DNA of 64,000 nucleotides from Anaerolineae bacterium (GTDB taxonomy: Bacteria > Chloroflexota > Anaerolineae > Aggregatilineales > UBA2796), in assembly GCA_019637555.1 (NCBI GenBank), contig JAHBVK010000004.1, positions 1 through 64,000 of the forward strand, read 5' to 3'. A program made the position numbers and the translations under genes. This document shows, one piece after another, positions 57,026 through 64,000 of the stretch (position 1 is the stretch's first letter; each line of letters starts with the position of its first letter). The notes below the pieces were generated by a model. It had not been told where the DNA came from, searched no databases, and was given only the letters and a program-made list of their open reading frames with translations.

Positions 57026-58837
57026 CTAGTTCTGCACTACGCTGATGGTAAAGTTGATCTGATAGCAACCATCAGGGCAAGTGCTGCGCCGCGAATAGCT
57101 GCCGCTGCCGAAGTTATCCCCCTTGGTGAAGGACAAGCTAACCGTCCCCATATCATCGTGATTGTCGATAGGTGGATTGTCCTCGTCCGTACCGATCACG
57201 GTAATGGTGACTCGATCCGTCTCTTGCACGGTGAAGGTAAACACTTCATTCAGCGAGAAAGTATCGCCATCATTGGCGTCAAAGGTACCAGAATTCGGAT
57301 GGCGTCCGATCCTGCCGCCGACATTGAAATCTAGCCACATCTCATTGCTGCCGAACGGATCAGCATCGGAGATCACCTTGATCGAGGTGAAGCGAACCGT
57401 GATCGTGTACGTCTTGGGTGGTTCGGGCTTAACTACGATACCGGAAATCGTGCGCTCATTGTTACCTTCGTTGCTCTCATTCACGGTATTGAATTCGTCC
57501 ACCGTTGCGATGCTGGATACTGTTCCAGAGGTGACGTAGCTGTGCGTGAAGTTAAGCGTCTGCGATGCGCCGACAGCCAATCCATTTATGGTAATCCTAA
57601 CATCAGTCGCTGGCGAGGTGATTGGTCTCCAGCGCACCGTGAAGCTGCCCGCTGCGCTGCCTCCCTGATTCCTGATCACAATAGTGGCAGTGGTCACCGC
57701 TTTTGCTGTCGGTGAGGAAGGCGAAATGGTGAAACTGGTAATCACCAGATCGGGTGGCGGCGGCGGCGTGACCTGCTGCTTAACCTCGACCAACTGTCGT
57801 GTGCGTGCTGCTTCGACGCCATCATAGAGCAGGATCGCTTCCTGATTGCCAACATTTAGCGACAATCCACCGACGGTTAACACTGCCTCCCGATCCGCTG
57901 CCACGACGGGGACGCTAATACCGCCAATTGTTGCAGTCACGGTTTTGCCGTCGGGTCGTAGGTTAATGCCGATCATCCGTATCGAGGGGGTGACGCCAAG
58001 CGTGATCAATCGCGGCTCAACGCCTACTACTTCGGGTACAGGCTCAGTAACGCGCTTTAGCTCCTTCTCCAAGCCAAGTCCGGCTGCGCTCATCACTTGG
58101 GCACGTACACGCGGCACCAGCGCCAACATGCCGAAGACGACGAGGAAAGCGACCATCATCAACAGCACCACCGGACGCATGATCCCATCCGGCAGCTTGC
58201 GCGAGAAGATCAGCCAGATAAAGATGAGCAGTCCAAGTCCGAGCAGGATCAGCGAGATCACCAACACTACATTGAACAACGTGCGATCAATGACGAAGAC
58301 GGCGGCTTCCGCCGTCACCACAACCACGTTTTGCAAGCGCTGTTGAATCTCTGCACCCAACTGCCGGACTTGTGTGGCAGCGGTGTTGATCACATCCTTG
58401 GTCGCCTGCTGAATCAGATTGATGTCTTCCTGCAATTTCTGATTGACCGCTTCCACCATATTCTGAAACTGGATCAGCTTCCCTGTGGTAAACGAATCGA
58501 GGCTGTCTATGGTGATGCTCAGGTTATCCTGATAGGCTTTCTGTAATTCGTCTATCACGTTGGCGATTTGGGCGCGCAGTTCCTCCAGACTATCGCGCAC
58601 CTGCTGACCAGCATTGTTGATGGCGTTTTGCGCGATGCTGTCAATCTTGTCTAGTGCCAGCTTGCCAAAGACGATCAAACCGCCGATGGTTAGCGGATCG
58701 AGGGCTTCAGCACGCTGCAACGATCCGAGCGCGATCAAGTTGAACAGCAAGAGTAGCACCATGGCTACGACGATCACCCGCGTTAGCAGCCGTTGCTGCC
58801 GCAGCGAGGGGAATGAAGGCAGGGCGATATTGTTCAT
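57026..58837 (-). CDS. Membrane protein with coiled-coil, CARDB and C-terminal beta domains
   Basis: A 603-residue protein. A membrane segment near residue 20 (VIVVAMVLLLLFNLIAL) is followed by a helical/coiled-coil region (about 60-175: DSIAQNAINNAGQQVRDSLEEL and VEAVNQKLQEDINLIQ), two membrane segments (VFVIDRTLFNVVLVISLILLG... and VVLLMMVAFLVVFGMLALV), then an extracellular IPT-like strand part (265-350), a CARDB-type domain (PDLVITSFTISPSSPTAKAV to TVDEFNTVNESNEGNN, about 370-470), and a final C2-like domain with Asp pairs (ISDADPFGSNEMWLDF, GTDEDNPPIDNHDDMG) that may bind Ca2+. Function unknown; adhesion or surface sensing is an inference. The ribosome-binding site lies in a hairpin. Confidence 0.75.
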   Translation of the reverse strand: MNNIALPSFPSLRQQRLLTRVIVVAMVLLLLFNLIALGSLQRAEALDPLTIGGLIVFGKLALDKIDSIAQNAINNAGQQVRDSLEELRAQIANVIDELQKAYQDNLSITIDSLDSFTTGKLIQFQNMVEAVNQKLQEDINLIQQATKDVINTAATQVRQLGAEIQQRLQNVVVVTAEAAVFVIDRTLFNVVLVISLILLGLGLLIFIWLIFSRKLPDGIMRPVVLLMMVAFLVVFGMLALVPRVRAQVMSAAGLGLEKELKRVTEPVPEVVGVEPRLITLGVTPSIRMIGINLRPDGKTVTATIGGISVPVVAADREAVLTVGGLSLNVGNQEAILLYDGVEAARTRQLVEVKQQVTPPPPPDLVITSFTISPSSPTAKAVTTATIVIRNQGGSAAGSFTVRWRPITSPATDVRITINGLAVGASQTLNFTHSYVTSGTVSSIATVDEFNTVNESNEGNNERTISGIVVKPEPPKTYTITVRFTSIKVISDADPFGSNEMWLDFNVGGRIGRHPNSGTFDANDGDTFSLNEVFTFTVQETDRVTITVIGTDEDNPPIDNHDDMGTVSLSFTKGDNFGSGSYSRRSTCPDGCYQINFTISVVQN

Positions 58838-58878
58838 GATAGCCTCCTAGTCAGCTTGCAATGCAAGTGCTGGCTATC
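58838..58878 (-). promoter_or_regulatory. Leader hairpin covering the ribosome-binding site of the CARDB protein
   Basis: On the minus strand GATAGCC pairs with GGCTATC directly before ATG 58837, and CTTGC pairs with GCAAG within. The AGGAGG ribosome-binding site overlaps the closing arm, so translation would need the hairpin to open. Confidence 0.55.
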
Positions 58879-59276
58879 CGCATTCTAATTCAGAACGCTG
58901 TTGCAATTTCACAAAAGTACTATCAAGAACTCGCTAAATCAGTGATCGGTTAATAGAGGCTTTCCACAAAGGCAGCACTGCCCGTGTACATCCAGTAGCA
59001 TCAACTGAATAACCGTTAATCGGTGGTAGTTACCCGAAGATAGCGAGAGCGTTATCTTTAGGCGTTTTTAGTAGAAAACTGGAGAAAAGTGATCATTGGC
59101 GTAATCCATGTGGCTAATATCAAGATACGCCACCGCGCCGATACGGGTTAATGGGAATAGGCATATTCTCTATTTGAGTACAGCAGTTCGGACATATCAC
59201 TCAACAATCGCAGCCTCATCCCACCCACCAACCTAGGCAATCTCCGGGCTGTTGTACAAAGCCTTGACGGACCGAG
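58879..59276. other. Gap upstream of the CARDB protein, no gene
   Basis: About 400 bases without a plausible gene on either strand. The one structure I see is AAGATAGCG / AGAG / CGTTATCTT (59037-59058), a 9-bp stem with one G-U pair and followed by a T-rich stretch at 59065-59070, which might be a terminator for an unrecognised short RNA or simply a promoter-side hairpin. Confidence 0.4.
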
Positions 59277-60050
59277 TTAAAGGGTAGTCAAAATCTGCGG
59301 ACCATCTTTCGTGATGGCTACGGTATGCTCAAATTGAGCGGACAAGTAATCGTATTTACTCACCACAGTCCACTTGTCCTTTAACGTCACCGCCGCCGCA
59401 TCCTCCATCACGACTATTGGTTCAATCGCAATCGTCATTCCGGTACGCAGAGTAACCCCTTTACCCGGTTCGCCAAAGTTTGGAACGGACGGTTCTTCGT
59501 GCAAACTTCGTCCTACGCCGTGACCGCCGAACTCTTTGCTCACCACATAACCGGCATTCATCGCTACTCGTTCCATCGCCGCCCCAATGTCGCCTGTGGT
59601 GTTCCCTACCTGCGCCATCGCCACACCTGCTAACATCGCTTTCTCACTAATCTCAAGCAGGCGCTGGCGATCTGGCGCGATCTTCCCCACCCCGTAAGTC
59701 CATACCGAATCACCGTGATAGCCGCGATAGTTCACCCCAATATCGACGGACACAATATCGCCTTCGGCAAGCACGCGCGCACCGGGGATGCCGTGTACCA
59801 TCTCCTCGTTGACGCAAATGCACGTTGATGCCGGAAAACCACGATAACCCTTGAAACTGGGCGTGCAGCCCTTGGAGCGAATGAACTGCTCTACCGCCAG
59901 ATCGATCTGTCTGGTAGTGACGCCGGGGCGCATCAACTCCTTGACGATCAGACGTGCTTCCGCCACTAAACGCCCCGCCTCTCGCATGATCACAAGTTCC
60001 TGTGGCGACTTAAGAAAAATCGGTTGTCGCTGCTGCAATAATCCACGCAT
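59277..60050 (-). CDS. map: Methionine aminopeptidase, type I
   Basis: A 257-residue MetAP. LIVKELMRPGVTTRQIDLAVEQF, then the metal-ligand Asp pair in EGDIVSVDIGVNYRGYHGDS, the His in EFGGHGVGRSLHEEPSVPNFG, and Glu in MTIAIEPIVVMED and AQFEHTVAIT. It removes the initiator methionine from new proteins. No zinc-finger N-terminal extension is present, as usual for the type Ia enzyme. It is downstream of the RecD-like helicase gene on the same strand, 105 bases apart. Confidence 0.95.
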   Translation of the reverse strand: MRGLLQQRQPIFLKSPQELVIMREAGRLVAEARLIVKELMRPGVTTRQIDLAVEQFIRSKGCTPSFKGYRGFPASTCICVNEEMVHGIPGARVLAEGDIVSVDIGVNYRGYHGDSVWTYGVGKIAPDRQRLLEISEKAMLAGVAMAQVGNTTGDIGAAMERVAMNAGYVVSKEFGGHGVGRSLHEEPSVPNFGEPGKGVTLRTGMTIAIEPIVVMEDAAAVTLKDKWTVVSKYDYLSAQFEHTVAITKDGPQILTTL

Positions 60051-60155
60051 ATCCGTTATTTCACCTTGACCTTCGATCTAGAATCCACTGTTTAATCAGA
60101 CAAATCGGCATGGCACATTTCTTACACTACTCTAGCGCTTACTGCACTTCAGCAC

Positions 60156-62351
60156 TCACTTATCCAGCTTCGCCAATTTATCCGCGATCAACCAACCTAA
60201 GCCGCTGTAGCGCGGCAGTACGTGATCGTTTTCGACGGCGACCTGAACCGCACGACGCTGACCAACCAGCACTACAACCTGCTTTGCCCGCGTGATCGCC
60301 GTATACAGCAATTTGCGCTGCAACATGCGGTAATGCTGGGTGGCAACGGGCATCACTACCGCCGGATACTCGCCACCCTGGCTGCGGTGAATGCTGATCG
60401 CATAGGCGAGCAGCAGATCGGCGGCATCTTTGGGCGAATATTCCACCTGAGTACCATCCATATCGATCAGCAACGTACCACCCTGCGCCCCGATCACGCG
60501 CCCGATGTCTCCATTGTACACATCTAGCAGGTAATTGTTGCGCGTCTGGATTACTTTATCGCCCACACGGAACGTTTTCCCGGCGAACTGCACTTGTTCA
60601 CCGTCAGGATTAAGCACCGCTTGCAACTGCGCGTTCAGCGCGTCAATGCCTACTTCGCCTTTGTACATCGGTGCTAGCACCTGCACATCCCGCAGCGGAT
60701 CGAGTCCGAACTTGCGCCAGATGCGGTTAGTCACCACATCGACCATCAGTTCAAGTATCTCGTAGGGTTCGTTGGCGGTGAACACGAAGAAATCATTGTT
60801 ATCGTTGGTCAGGTCGGGCATCTCACCATGATTGACGCGATGCGCGTTGACCACGATGCGGCTGTCATCCGCTTGCCTGAAGATGGCATCAAGGCGCGTA
60901 ACCTGCGCTACTCCACTCTCGATCACGTCATGCAGCACATTGCCCGCGCCCACACTCGGCAGTTGATCCACATCACCGACCAGCAGCAGATGTGCACCGT
61001 GCGGGATCGCCGCCAGCAGTCGGCTGAACAAATCAAGATCAACCATTGAGGTTTCATCAATGATCACCATGTCACACTCTAGCGGGTTATCGCCATCGTA
61101 CATGAATCCGCCGTCGATGCTGTAGCCGAGCAAGCGGTGGATAGTGCGGGCTTCTTCACCAGTAGCTTCCTGCACACGCTTGGCGGCGCGTCCGGTGGGG
61201 CTTGCCAGTATCACTTTTGCCTTGATCGAGCGCAGCGCTTCGATCACCGCCCGCAGGGTGGTGGTCTTGCCCGTGCCGGGACCGCCCGTCAGCACGCTTA
61301 CTTTGAAATTCAACGCTGCGTGGACGGCATTTTGCTGCTGCTCGGTCAGCTTAACGTTGTTGTTCTTGCTCAGTTTGTTGAAGAAAGAATTCCACTTGAT
61401 CGTTTCGGCTTTGGGCATCCGCGTTTCGCGGCTCAGTGCCATTTCGATCAGCGTCTCGGCACACTGCGTTTCCTTCTCGTACATTTCCGGCAGATATAGT
61501 GCTTCTGCTGTGCCGGAAGTATTCAACGGACGCGGCTTCTTGATCAACTGCTTGCGCTTGAGAGCCTTGGTTACTGCTTCTTCGCACAGATCGCGCTCCA
61601 CACCCAACACTTCGGCGGCTTTATCGACCACCAAGCCGCGCGGCGCGTAAACGTGACCATCGTTATTGCAAAGCTGCGACAGGGCAAAGACCACACCCGC
61701 GATCAAGCGTTCCGGCGAATCGGCTTGCATTCCGATGTTGTACGCCAGTTCATCGACTTTGCGGAAGTTGACACCTTGAATATCTAACGCTAGCTGGTAA
61801 GGGTCTTGCTTAACCTGATCAATGGCATCATCGCCATATGTCTCGTAAATTCGCTGTGCGACGGGGAGGGTAAATCCGGCATTCTGCAAAAAGGTGATCA
61901 CACGTCGTTCGGAACGAGCTTCCAACCATGATTCGGCAAGCGAGGCGGCAACAGTCGGTTTGATCCCCGGAATATCGGCAAAGCGCTGCGGGTTGTCGTC
62001 TAGAATTTCTACCGCTTTCGAGCCGAAGTGCCGCAAGATGCGGTTCGCTGTCTCCGCACCGATACCTTTGACGATGCCGCTGGTCAGATACTTCTTCACA
62101 TCGTCCGCAGAATTTAAGACCGCGCGGATTGACTCCGCTTTGAACTGTTGACCGTATTCTTTGTGGACTGCCCATTCACCAACGGCGGTAACATTTTCGC
62201 CGGGGTGCAGTTCCATCGTCTTGCCAACTACCGTGATTTCTTCGCCATCCGCTTTGGGGTGTGGGCGCGCTGGTCGAATGGTCATCACCGTCCAGCCGTT
62301 ATCGGGATTGCGGAAGATGATGTCCTCGACAACGCCTTCAATCGTTTCCAT
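60156..62351 (-). CDS. recD2: RecD2-type ATP-dependent DNA helicase
   Basis: A 731-residue helicase. The N-terminal part (1-320) has the OB-like start GVVEDIIFRNPDNGWTVM and three helix-hairpin-helix-like turns (GIVKGIGAETANRILRHFG and FADIPGIKPTVAASLAE). The superfamily 1B motor has Walker A GGPGTGKTTTLRAVIEAL near residue 355, motif Ia LASPTGRAAKRVQ, Walker B MVIIDETSMVDLDLFS, motif III LLLVGDVDQLPSVGAGNVL and motif VI AYAISIHRSQGGEY with YTAITRAKQVVVLVG. It is a 5'-3' helicase acting without RecBC, in repair of broken or stalled forks. Confidence 0.95.
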   Translation of the reverse strand: METIEGVVEDIIFRNPDNGWTVMTIRPARPHPKADGEEITVVGKTMELHPGENVTAVGEWAVHKEYGQQFKAESIRAVLNSADDVKKYLTSGIVKGIGAETANRILRHFGSKAVEILDDNPQRFADIPGIKPTVAASLAESWLEARSERRVITFLQNAGFTLPVAQRIYETYGDDAIDQVKQDPYQLALDIQGVNFRKVDELAYNIGMQADSPERLIAGVVFALSQLCNNDGHVYAPRGLVVDKAAEVLGVERDLCEEAVTKALKRKQLIKKPRPLNTSGTAEALYLPEMYEKETQCAETLIEMALSRETRMPKAETIKWNSFFNKLSKNNNVKLTEQQQNAVHAALNFKVSVLTGGPGTGKTTTLRAVIEALRSIKAKVILASPTGRAAKRVQEATGEEARTIHRLLGYSIDGGFMYDGDNPLECDMVIIDETSMVDLDLFSRLLAAIPHGAHLLLVGDVDQLPSVGAGNVLHDVIESGVAQVTRLDAIFRQADDSRIVVNAHRVNHGEMPDLTNDNNDFFVFTANEPYEILELMVDVVTNRIWRKFGLDPLRDVQVLAPMYKGEVGIDALNAQLQAVLNPDGEQVQFAGKTFRVGDKVIQTRNNYLLDVYNGDIGRVIGAQGGTLLIDMDGTQVEYSPKDAADLLLAYAISIHRSQGGEYPAVVMPVATQHYRMLQRKLLYTAITRAKQVVVLVGQRRAVQVAVENDHVLPRYSGLGWLIADKLAKLDK

Positions 62352-62566
62352 CTATGCTTATTTCTCTACACTACGATGGGCGCTTAATGTGTTGATCATG
62401 ACTCAAATTGGTGCGAAAATCCAGCCGAAATCACATTTTTTTGAGGCATATTAGAACATCCTTGCTAATTCTTTACAATTACAAATGTTCGGCAAACCAT
62501 TTTTACTGTTATCACTGATCCTTCCGTGTAATAACAGTGCCTGTTGAGCTGCAAAGGAGCATCGCA

Positions 62567-63343
62567 ATGACTTACGAAAATATTCTAACCGAGCGTCGAG
62601 ACGATGGCGTTGGTATCGTGCGCTTGAACCGCCCCAAGCAGTACAACGCGCTGAACGGCGCGTTAATGCGTGAGCTAACCGATGCGCTGCTCGAACACGA
62701 CGCCGATCCGGCGATCCGCTGCCATCTGATCACAGGCGATGATCGGGCGTTCGCCGCTGGCGCGGACATCAAAGAGATGGCAGAACTCTCGGCAGTGGAG
62801 ATGTTCCAGCGCGACACGATCAGCCTGTGGGATAAGCTAACGCGGCTGAAAAAGCCTTTAATCGCGGCGGTGTCCGGCTTTTGCCTCGGCGGTGGCATGG
62901 AACTGGCGATGGCATGTGACATGATCGTGGCATCGGAGACGGCGAAGTTCGGTCAGCCAGAAGTCACTATCGGGGTGATTCCCGGCGCGGGCGGCACACA
63001 GCGACTGCCCCGCGCTATCGGTAAGGCGCTGGCGATGGAGATGATCCTCAACAATCGCAGTTTGAGCGCTACCGAAGCCGCGCAGTTCGGCTTGGTCAAC
63101 CGCGTCTATCCCATCGAAGCGTACTTTAACGAAGCGCTCAAACTCGCGGCAGAGATCGCCGCCCGTGCGCCATTAGCGGTGCAAGCAGCGAAGGAGGCGA
63201 TCAATAAGGCGCTGGAGACACCACTAAGCGAAGGGATCGCGTACGAGCGCCGCGCGTTCTATTTCCTATTCGCCACCGAAGATCAGAAAGAGGGGATGGC
63301 GGCATTTGTGGGCAAGCGCGATCCCAAGTGGCAAGGAAAATAG
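62567..63343 (+). CDS. Enoyl-CoA hydratase/isomerase family protein
   Basis: A 258-residue crotonase. VGIVRLNRPKQYNALNGALM is the substrate-entry part, FAAGADIKEMAEL holds the first oxyanion-hole Gly, and CLGGGMELAMACDMIVASE the second with the first catalytic Glu near residue 110; GVIPGAGGTQRLPRAIG carries the second Glu-equivalent region. It hydrates enoyl-CoA in beta-oxidation or butyryl-type pathways. ATG 62567 has AAAGGAG 6 bases upstream. A lone gene between divergent recD2 and the rpmH region; the gap to rpmH (63344-63553) shows no other gene or DnaA box. Confidence 0.93.
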   Translation: MTYENILTERRDDGVGIVRLNRPKQYNALNGALMRELTDALLEHDADPAIRCHLITGDDRAFAAGADIKEMAELSAVEMFQRDTISLWDKLTRLKKPLIAAVSGFCLGGGMELAMACDMIVASETAKFGQPEVTIGVIPGAGGTQRLPRAIGKALAMEMILNNRSLSATEAAQFGLVNRVYPIEAYFNEALKLAAEIAARAPLAVQAAKEAINKALETPLSEGIAYERRAFYFLFATEDQKEGMAAFVGKRDPKWQGK

Positions 63344-63553
63344 CTGCCAGCAAGGTCGCAAGGTGGTGCATCTCCAGCGTGCGCGATGGGCTATCGTCAG
63401 GCTGTGCGGCATGAATGTGCATCTTGACCACCCTTAGTCCATCGGCTATACTTCTCCGTTGGCTCTGAACCACTACTTGTAGTTGGGACTGATACCCACC
63501 GCAATGTTGCCGCCTTTGTGCGGCTTACTGTTTGTGAAGGACGGAAAAAAGCT

Positions 63554-63727
63554 ATGGTTAAGCGTACTTGGCAACCGCGTATCCGCCGTCGTATGCGTGT
63601 ACACGGTTTCCGCCAGCGGATGCAAACGGCGAATGGACGTAAAGTCTTGAAGGCGCGTCGCCTGAAGGGTCGGCATCAACTGACCGTGCAGCGCACGCAT
63701 GTCAAGAAGGTGAACTGGAACAGCTAA
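63554..63727 (+). CDS. rpmH: 50S ribosomal protein L34, extended
   Basis: A 57-residue L34. [22 protein letters not shown] and [18 protein letters not shown] follow the usual 44-45 residue protein; the last 13 residues ([14 protein letters not shown]) are an extension. GGAAAAAAGCT precedes ATG 63554. The rnpA start follows the stop with no gap (TAAGTG), the normal rpmH-rnpA pairing. Confidence 0.95.
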   Translation: MVKRTWQPRIRRRMRVHGFRQRMQTANGRKVLKARRLKGRHQLTVQRTHVKKVNWNS

Positions 63728-64000
63728 GTGCTGCCGCCCGAACTGCGCCTGCGCCGCAGCGAAGATTTTGATCGCGTGCGGCAACAGGGGCGAACGTGGC
63801 GGCATCCGCTGCTGACGATGGGCGTCTGCCCGAACCAACTGGAGCATAACCGCTTCGGGTTCGTCATCAGCAAGCGATTCGGAACTGCCGTAGCGCGTAA
63901 TCGAGCGCGGCGGCGTCTGCGTGAGGCAGTCCGAAGCAGCGTGCCAGACCTGAAACCGGGCTTCGATATTGTGCTCATACCGCGCAACGAAATCTCCGAT
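63728..64000 (+). CDS. rnpA: Ribonuclease P protein component, 5' part
   Basis: The first 91 codons of rnpA, cut by the window end. ELRLRRSEDFDRVRQQGRTWRHPLL is the typical N-terminus, then NRFGFVISKRFGTAVARNRARRRLREAVR (in two pieces) is the RNR signature that contacts the RNase P RNA. It assists the catalytic RNA in trimming tRNA 5' ends. Starts with GTG directly after the rpmH stop; this tight order often lies near oriC, but no origin is visible here. Confidence 0.93.
   Translation, partial: MLPPELRLRRSEDFDRVRQQGRTWRHPLLTMGVCPNQLEHNRFGFVISKRFGTAVARNRARRRLREAVRSSVPDLKPGFDIVLIPRNEISD

Noticed and set aside
63344-63553. Chromosome origin beside rpmH/rnpA
   Set aside because: The gene pair often lies near oriC, but I see no cluster of DnaA boxes or AT-rich repeats in this gap; dnaA is not in the window.
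1-64000. CRISPR arrays, tRNA or rRNA genes, insertion sequences
   Set aside because: No regularly spaced repeats with unique spacers, no cloverleaf-type sequence and no transposase were noticed. A tRNA scan would be needed to exclude a tRNA in the longer gaps.

Overview
The window looks like a chromosomal segment of a moderate-GC bacterium, most likely a member of the Chloroflexota (Anaerolineae-like). The grounds are the mix of Tat-exported solute-binding proteins, PspC/LiaF-type membrane proteins, ATPase-TPR-LuxR regulators, GAF histidine kinases, WXG100-type and CARDB proteins, TTG/GTG starts on ribosomal genes, and helix-hairpin-helix tails on ribosomal proteins. The phylum is inferred from gene content, not from a marker tree. 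I saw no tRNA, rRNA, CRISPR array or transposase.

Layout. 1-5.1 kb: the end of a ThuA-like gene, a LacI regulator and a divergent sugar ABC importer (binding protein plus two permeases, no ATPase) with a 20-bp LacI-type operator between them. 5.2-12.8 kb: a WXG100 protein with a long repetitive tail, a methyltransferase, an AlaX editing protein, a LiaF/PspC pair, a degenerate SIS isomerase, a class V aminotransferase and two VOC proteins. 13-18.9 kb: a peptide-type ABC importer with fused ATPases. 18.9-23.2 kb: small enzymes, a LON-domain protein and RicT. 23.2-29.3 kb: a surface-glycan cluster (PIG-L, formyltransferase, polysaccharide deacetylase, a broken glycosyltransferase, Wzm-like permease, DegT aminotransferase, methyltransferase). 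29.4-38.3 kb: an M20 amidohydrolase and trxB bracket variable cargo: a TIR-DUF4268 gene and a LuxR/MFS/PQQ block. Duplicated 3' ends of both boundary genes lie between the two cargo blocks. 38.4-43.7 kb: a signalling run on the minus strand (endonuclease III, GAF kinase, PIG-L, kinase, sigma factor, zinc anti-sigma). 43.8-50.4 kb: an antitoxin with a nonsense-broken PIN toxin, a degenerate phosphoesterase, a TPR lytic transglycosylase, and an AraC regulator with neighbours. 50.4-56 kb: rpsK-rpsD-rpoA-rplQ-truA-rplM-rpsI with structured leaders. 56-64 kb: membrane proteins, map, RecD2 helicase, enoyl-CoA hydratase, rpmH and the start of rnpA.

The observations I rate highest are: (1) L17 and L13 both carry the same 85-residue C-terminal helix-hairpin-helix domain, 64/85 identical by hand alignment; (2) the interlocked tail duplications around 30.6-37.3 kb, whose only differences are synonymous, which suggests two alleles of an amidohydrolase/trxB cargo site were merged; (3) the TIR-DUF4268 protein in that site; (4) the WXG100 protein with seven SSFKF-type repeats; (5) paired intergenic repeats with an identical 8-9-8 spacing.
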